Positions 60,601 through 64,000 of a DNA stretch of 64,000 nucleotides are shown here, piece by piece. The stretch's first letter is position 1, and each line of letters opens with the position of its first letter. Under the pieces are notes generated by a model, which had not been told where the DNA came from, did not search any database, and worked only from the letters and a program-made list of their open reading frames with translations. Origin of the DNA: Alloascoidea africana (taxonomy: Eukaryota > Ascomycota > Alloascoideomycetes > Alloascoideales > Alloascoideaceae); assembly GCA_030581615.1 (NCBI GenBank), contig JAKTTT010000035.1, positions 62,001 to 126,000 of the forward strand, given 5' to 3'. The position numbers were made by a program, and so were the translations under genes.

Positions 60601-62609
60601 ATTGGATTAAGCATATTTATAAGGAGATTTATCTGGCTAGCTCCCGTGGACCAAGAAGAACCAAGGATATTATTCGCCGATTTATTAAAATGACATATGA
60701 GTCTAAGGTCCATGTTCCAGCTTTCCATCAGTACGTTTGGGTTCCGCTATTCGAGCAAGAGGAACTTCATGATATAATTATAGAAGAAGTTCTCAATGCA
60801 GCGATTGATAGAAGAAGTGAAGGAGGTAATTGTGAGGATGTTATTGCGATATTCACGGTTAAACAAACCTCTTACATAGCCTCAAAGATCATTTCGAGGC
60901 TGAAGAATGTTGCGACGGTGCCAACCGATGATATGAGCGAAGCGCAGGCCATTGCCAATGCACAAGGAAGTTGGCAGGAACTGATTGTTCTTATCAAGGC
61001 ATGTGCTTTAGTACTTTTCGACGACTTGGACCTCACCAGAGAATACATTGCGGACTTGTGTTTCATTGGGAGCGCATTTATTGATATGGGACCTTATGAA
61101 ATGCGATCTGCTCTTCAAAAGCTATCAATTAACTCGATGCATACATTTTCCCAAGAGATTGGATTGACAGTGGAAAAACGTAACGGGCTCAACGTTGTTA
61201 TCGAAAGAATCTCTAGTACTCGAGCTGAATTACTCTTTGGTTTGAACAAATCCTCTTTTGACGGAAATGATGAGGCTGGTGATGCTTCAGCAATGGTTTC
61301 TGGATTGGACTCGTTCTGCGGATGTTTGTTAGAGGCTCTTCAAATCGTTGCCAAAGATGAGGATGAGCTCAGTAAATGGAGAAAGCAATGGATTGCGAAC
61401 GTTGTTGACGCGGCATTCAAACGTGCTTCTATCATTCGTTCAAGAGCACTGCTGTGTCTGGGATTCTTGTCTAAGGATAGCAGCTCTGCTGATGTACTGG
61501 TGCCGAAGGTGATGAAGTTCCTGTTGAAGACAAGTGATACGCCATACTTTACCGACCCCAGAGTTGTCGATATGTGCGTTTGTACAGTTTACTGTCTCGT
61601 TTGGCTTGTCGATGGTCTGTCAGTTAATTCACAATATTTGGCCAAGCTGTTCTGGTTTGGCGCTTGCATTTGCCAGATGCCTCACAGTGGATACTTCTTA
61701 TCCTCTATCCAGCTCATGTCTAAAGCACTACAAAGAATGGAGGAAGTTGGAAGATTTTTGGATGGAGACACTATATCTATTTTGAGCAAAGAGCGTCTTA
61801 GCTTGTCTCTGTACTTGAAAGACATGGAAGACACTACAGGATTGGTGTTCTCTTCCAATACATTTGATTGCTACTTTGCAAATATTTTAATGAAGGGTCT
61901 TCATCAACCCTCTACAAGGTACGTGACGGTTGAGGCTTTAGAATCAATAATGAGTGTTCGAGCAAGAAACAATGATCTATACCTTGACAGACATTCAAAG
62001 GATATTGTTGGAGAGAAAAGAGAGCAGTTTAGACTTTCGCCATGTGTATACTTGGCTATTCTCTATGCTTACTCTCGTAGTGTTGCAGAAAAGAAGCAGT
62101 ATCTGTTCAGTTTGTATGGCGAAACTGAACTGGTAGATGCAGGAGAAGGCGTCCAGGTTCCTAATATCTTGATTGAGTTTTTAAAGCGGGCAAGTGATAG
62201 TTCTTTTATTGCGTTGCACTATTTGACCTCGATCTTCAACGAGCCTACCATCGACGAGACGGTCCTGATGAAGATATTGAGGCTATTTATCACTGTTGAG
62301 ACCAACTCTTCAAAGCTCAAGGTATTTGCCTATGTAATGATGAGCAAGAAGATTGACGAAATTTGTGATCATTCTTCTTCGATGGCATTAGTTAGATCAT
62401 CGCAGGAGTTCTTGTCCCAAATTCTGACCCATCCTGAATTTGATATCACCAAGACAGACGATTACGCAAAGCAATTCACTTCAATTATGAAGACCTATGG
62501 CCTCCATAATTACAGTCTCAGGTATTTGATGAAACCAGGCCCTGAGTTTGAAGCCCAGTATAAGGCTGCAACAGTTCTTTTAAGAAAGCTCGGAAATTTG
62601 CAAGGTTGA
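54644..62609 (+). CDS. IRA1: Ras GTPase-activating protein, Ira1/2 (neurofibromin) type, three exons
   Basis: Exons 54644-54709, 54782-54931 and 54999-62609 join to 2608 codons. Introns are 72 and 67 nt (GTAAGT with CTTCTAAC; GTGAGC with GACTAAT). The Ras-GAP domain lies at about residues 1180-1500: LLRRNSVATR carries the arginine finger (about Arg1229) and FLRFFCPAIVAP (from about 1340) is the second signature. A CRAL-TRIO/Sec14-like module follows from about 1576 (VLFLDWTGFGPSGF, YPKNLKDNCIGVYYYNMS), as in neurofibromin. The protein stimulates GTP hydrolysis on Ras and so lowers cAMP/PKA signalling. It is somewhat shorter than S. cerevisiae Ira1/Ira2 (about 3,080-3,090). A single gene is expected in a yeast outside the whole-genome-duplication clade, so the symbol covers IRA1/IRA2. 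Confidence 0.95.
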
Positions 62610-62902
62610 TGATTTTGTTTTGCATTTTTGTTTTGTCAATCTAGTTTTAGAAAGTTGTGATTTATGTTGAATTGAATAAAGAATAATTAATAGCGCGAGT
62701 TTTCAGTTTGTAGAACGATTATGATTTAAATCATAGCTCAGTAGATGTAACTGATAAATGGGTGTTGCGGTTGGTTTTGGTACAGATAGAAAACATGCTG
62801 AATGCTCTTAGTTAATGACTTGTTGCTACAGTAAATAAGAATTGCCTTTGCCTGTCCGTGGAGTTTCTATAAATACTATCTGAATACATTACACTATATG
62901 TT

Positions 62903-64000
62903 TTAATCCAAATCCAAATCAAGCTTCTTTTCACGTCGGTGCTGATACTCAAAAATTCCCCTATCTTTACCAAACTCATTACAGGTGATTAATTCTCGAA
63001 GAAAATTGTAAGATATTGCATAAACTTGAAATGAAGAATCCACCAGCCATGTGATTTTGTCTTCATCCGTTGAGTATACGCGTATAGATTTGTTGACGAG
63101 ATTCACTAAAATGAGTGTGGAATTATCTGTAAGACCACTTTTTGAAAGAGAAATATAAAGAACTGAATCATGTATCACTTTGAAAGACGGATATCGAGTG
63201 ATTCGCTCTAACGAAATGTCAGAAAAATAAAAAAGGCTAGACCATTCAGAGGATGACTCGCTTCCACTGCTTTGACTTAGTGGAGGGGTACAGGGACGTT
63301 GAAGGTAAACAGAGGATTGACTGACAGAAGATCTATTCTTGCCTCCAACAGGTATCCTTCCTTTACGTTGCGCTTTATCCAAAAACTCTATTAGACTGTT
63401 TATTGAAATCTGCTTCACCACCTTTGGAGTCAAGCAGAACAGACGAGTATCTGAAGCTGTTATACTGATTATTGGCATCATCCCTTGAGAACTGACTCTG
63501 TCGTCAACCCCTAGTAGCTTTCCATTTAATTTGTTTAATATGACAATTTTGTTATTTACTGACAGAAACAAATAGTTTGTTGAAAAGGACATTGATAAGG
63601 GGCCATCTGAGCACCGTGGAACAAAATATGCTTCCTCCATTGGGATTTCGGTTGCCCAATTCTTTAAGCTATATTCTCTCTGCCCTGGAAATAGGCTTTC
63701 ATGGTTTATGCAGGCATAGCTCTCTACTAGCATACTCTTTGGAGATAACCTTCGTACGCCAACCAAGTTGTCTTCGTCTATATGTACAGTACTTCTGTCG
63801 AGTCGAGTCTTAAACTTCCATCTTGTTTTGGTACCCGCTAAGCGAATATCATGATATCCTCTATTGCATTTGTATCGAAGAGAAGAGTGTGAAAAGTACC
63901 GTTCGTTTTTGGCCCGTCTCCACTTTTTGATCTTCCCGGTGCGAAAATCTATACTGATCTGCCAAAACTCATAGTCGTCAATACTGAAGTCCACCTCGTC
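62903..64000 (-). CDS. unrecognised protein, 5' end outside window
   Basis: An open frame of 365 codons reads from the window edge to a stop at 62903. The visible part starts DEVDFSIDDYEFWQISID and no internal ATG is needed, so the start probably lies beyond 64000. The sequence alternates short strands with Gly/Asn/Asp turns (VDFSIDDYEFWQISIDFRTGKI, LFLSVNNKIVILNKLNGKLLG, TRLFCLTPKVVKQISI, STLILVNLVNKSIRVYSTDED), which suggests a beta-propeller, as in fungal F-box/WD-like proteins. A Ser/Pro-rich loop interrupts it. It ends EKKLDLDLD. It is convergent with IRA, 293 bp between stops. I do not recognise the family. Confidence 0.75.
   Translation of the reverse strand, partial: DEVDFSIDDYEFWQISIDFRTGKIKKWRRAKNERYFSHSSLRYKCNRGYHDIRLAGTKTRWKFKTRLDRSTVHIDEDNLVGVRRLSPKSMLVESYACINHESLFPGQREYSLKNWATEIPMEEAYFVPRCSDGPLSMSFSTNYLFLSVNNKIVILNKLNGKLLGVDDRVSSQGMMPIISITASDTRLFCLTPKVVKQISINSLIEFLDKAQRKGRIPVGGKNRSSVSQSSVYLQRPCTPPLSQSSGSESSSEWSSLFYFSDISLERITRYPSFKVIHDSVLYISLSKSGLTDNSTLILVNLVNKSIRVYSTDEDKITWLVDSSFQVYAISYNFLRELITCNEFGKDRGIFEYQHRREKKLDLDLD

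Overview
The window is nuclear DNA of a budding yeast (Saccharomycotina). The evidence is compact genes, short introns with GTATGT/GTAAGT donors and CTAAC branch points, and orthologues of typical yeast genes (HMG1, GTR1, MED11, HFD1, BNA6, APC10, MDN1, RLM1, IRA). CTG codons fall on conserved leucines, for example the GPL of the HMG-CoA reductase motif and the TLNLWDCGG stretch of Gtr1, so this is not a CUG-Ser or CUG-Ala species. Several genes carry one or two introns near the 5' end, more than is usual in Saccharomyces. I cannot name the genus.

Layout. 1-855 (-): 5'-part of a class I/II aminotransferase, cut by the window edge. About 5 kb without a gene follows; its right end holds a promoter with a sterol-element-like site, a TATA box and a probable leader intron for HMG1 (5894-9283, +). 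Next is a two-exon Zn2Cys6 regulator (9446-13503, +). A GC-rich island covers the 3' half of HMG1 and the first exon of the regulator. 14845-15912 (-) encodes a secreted precursor with eight Lys-Arg-bounded copies of a peptide (core PPTRYWPTN). This is the best candidate for an undescribed system in the window. Then come a fused hydantoinase/oxoprolinase-DUF917 protein (-), a Skg6/Tos2-like membrane protein (-), GTR1 (-, three exons), MED11 (+), HFD1 (-), BNA6 (+, three exons), APC10/DOC1 (+, three exons) and the 14.8-kb midasin gene MDN1 (-). The MADS-box gene RLM1 (+, three exons, one probable GC-AG intron) has a perfect Rlm1 binding site in its own promoter.

From 45.35 to 54.64 kb there is an AT-rich stretch with no convincing gene, perhaps containing weak fossil traces of Ty1/copia-like elements and a tRNA-like fragment. 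It could be a centromere, an element graveyard or a locus of unrecognised non-coding RNA; sequence alone does not decide. The window ends with the Ras-GAP gene IRA (54644-62609, +, three exons) and a 5'-truncated unrecognised gene (62903-64000, -).

Most neighbours are unrelated housekeeping genes. Thematic links are signalling (IRA for Ras-cAMP, GTR1 for TORC1, RLM1 for the cell-wall MAP kinase pathway), lipid metabolism (HMG1, HFD1) and secretion/processing (the Kex2-type precursor).
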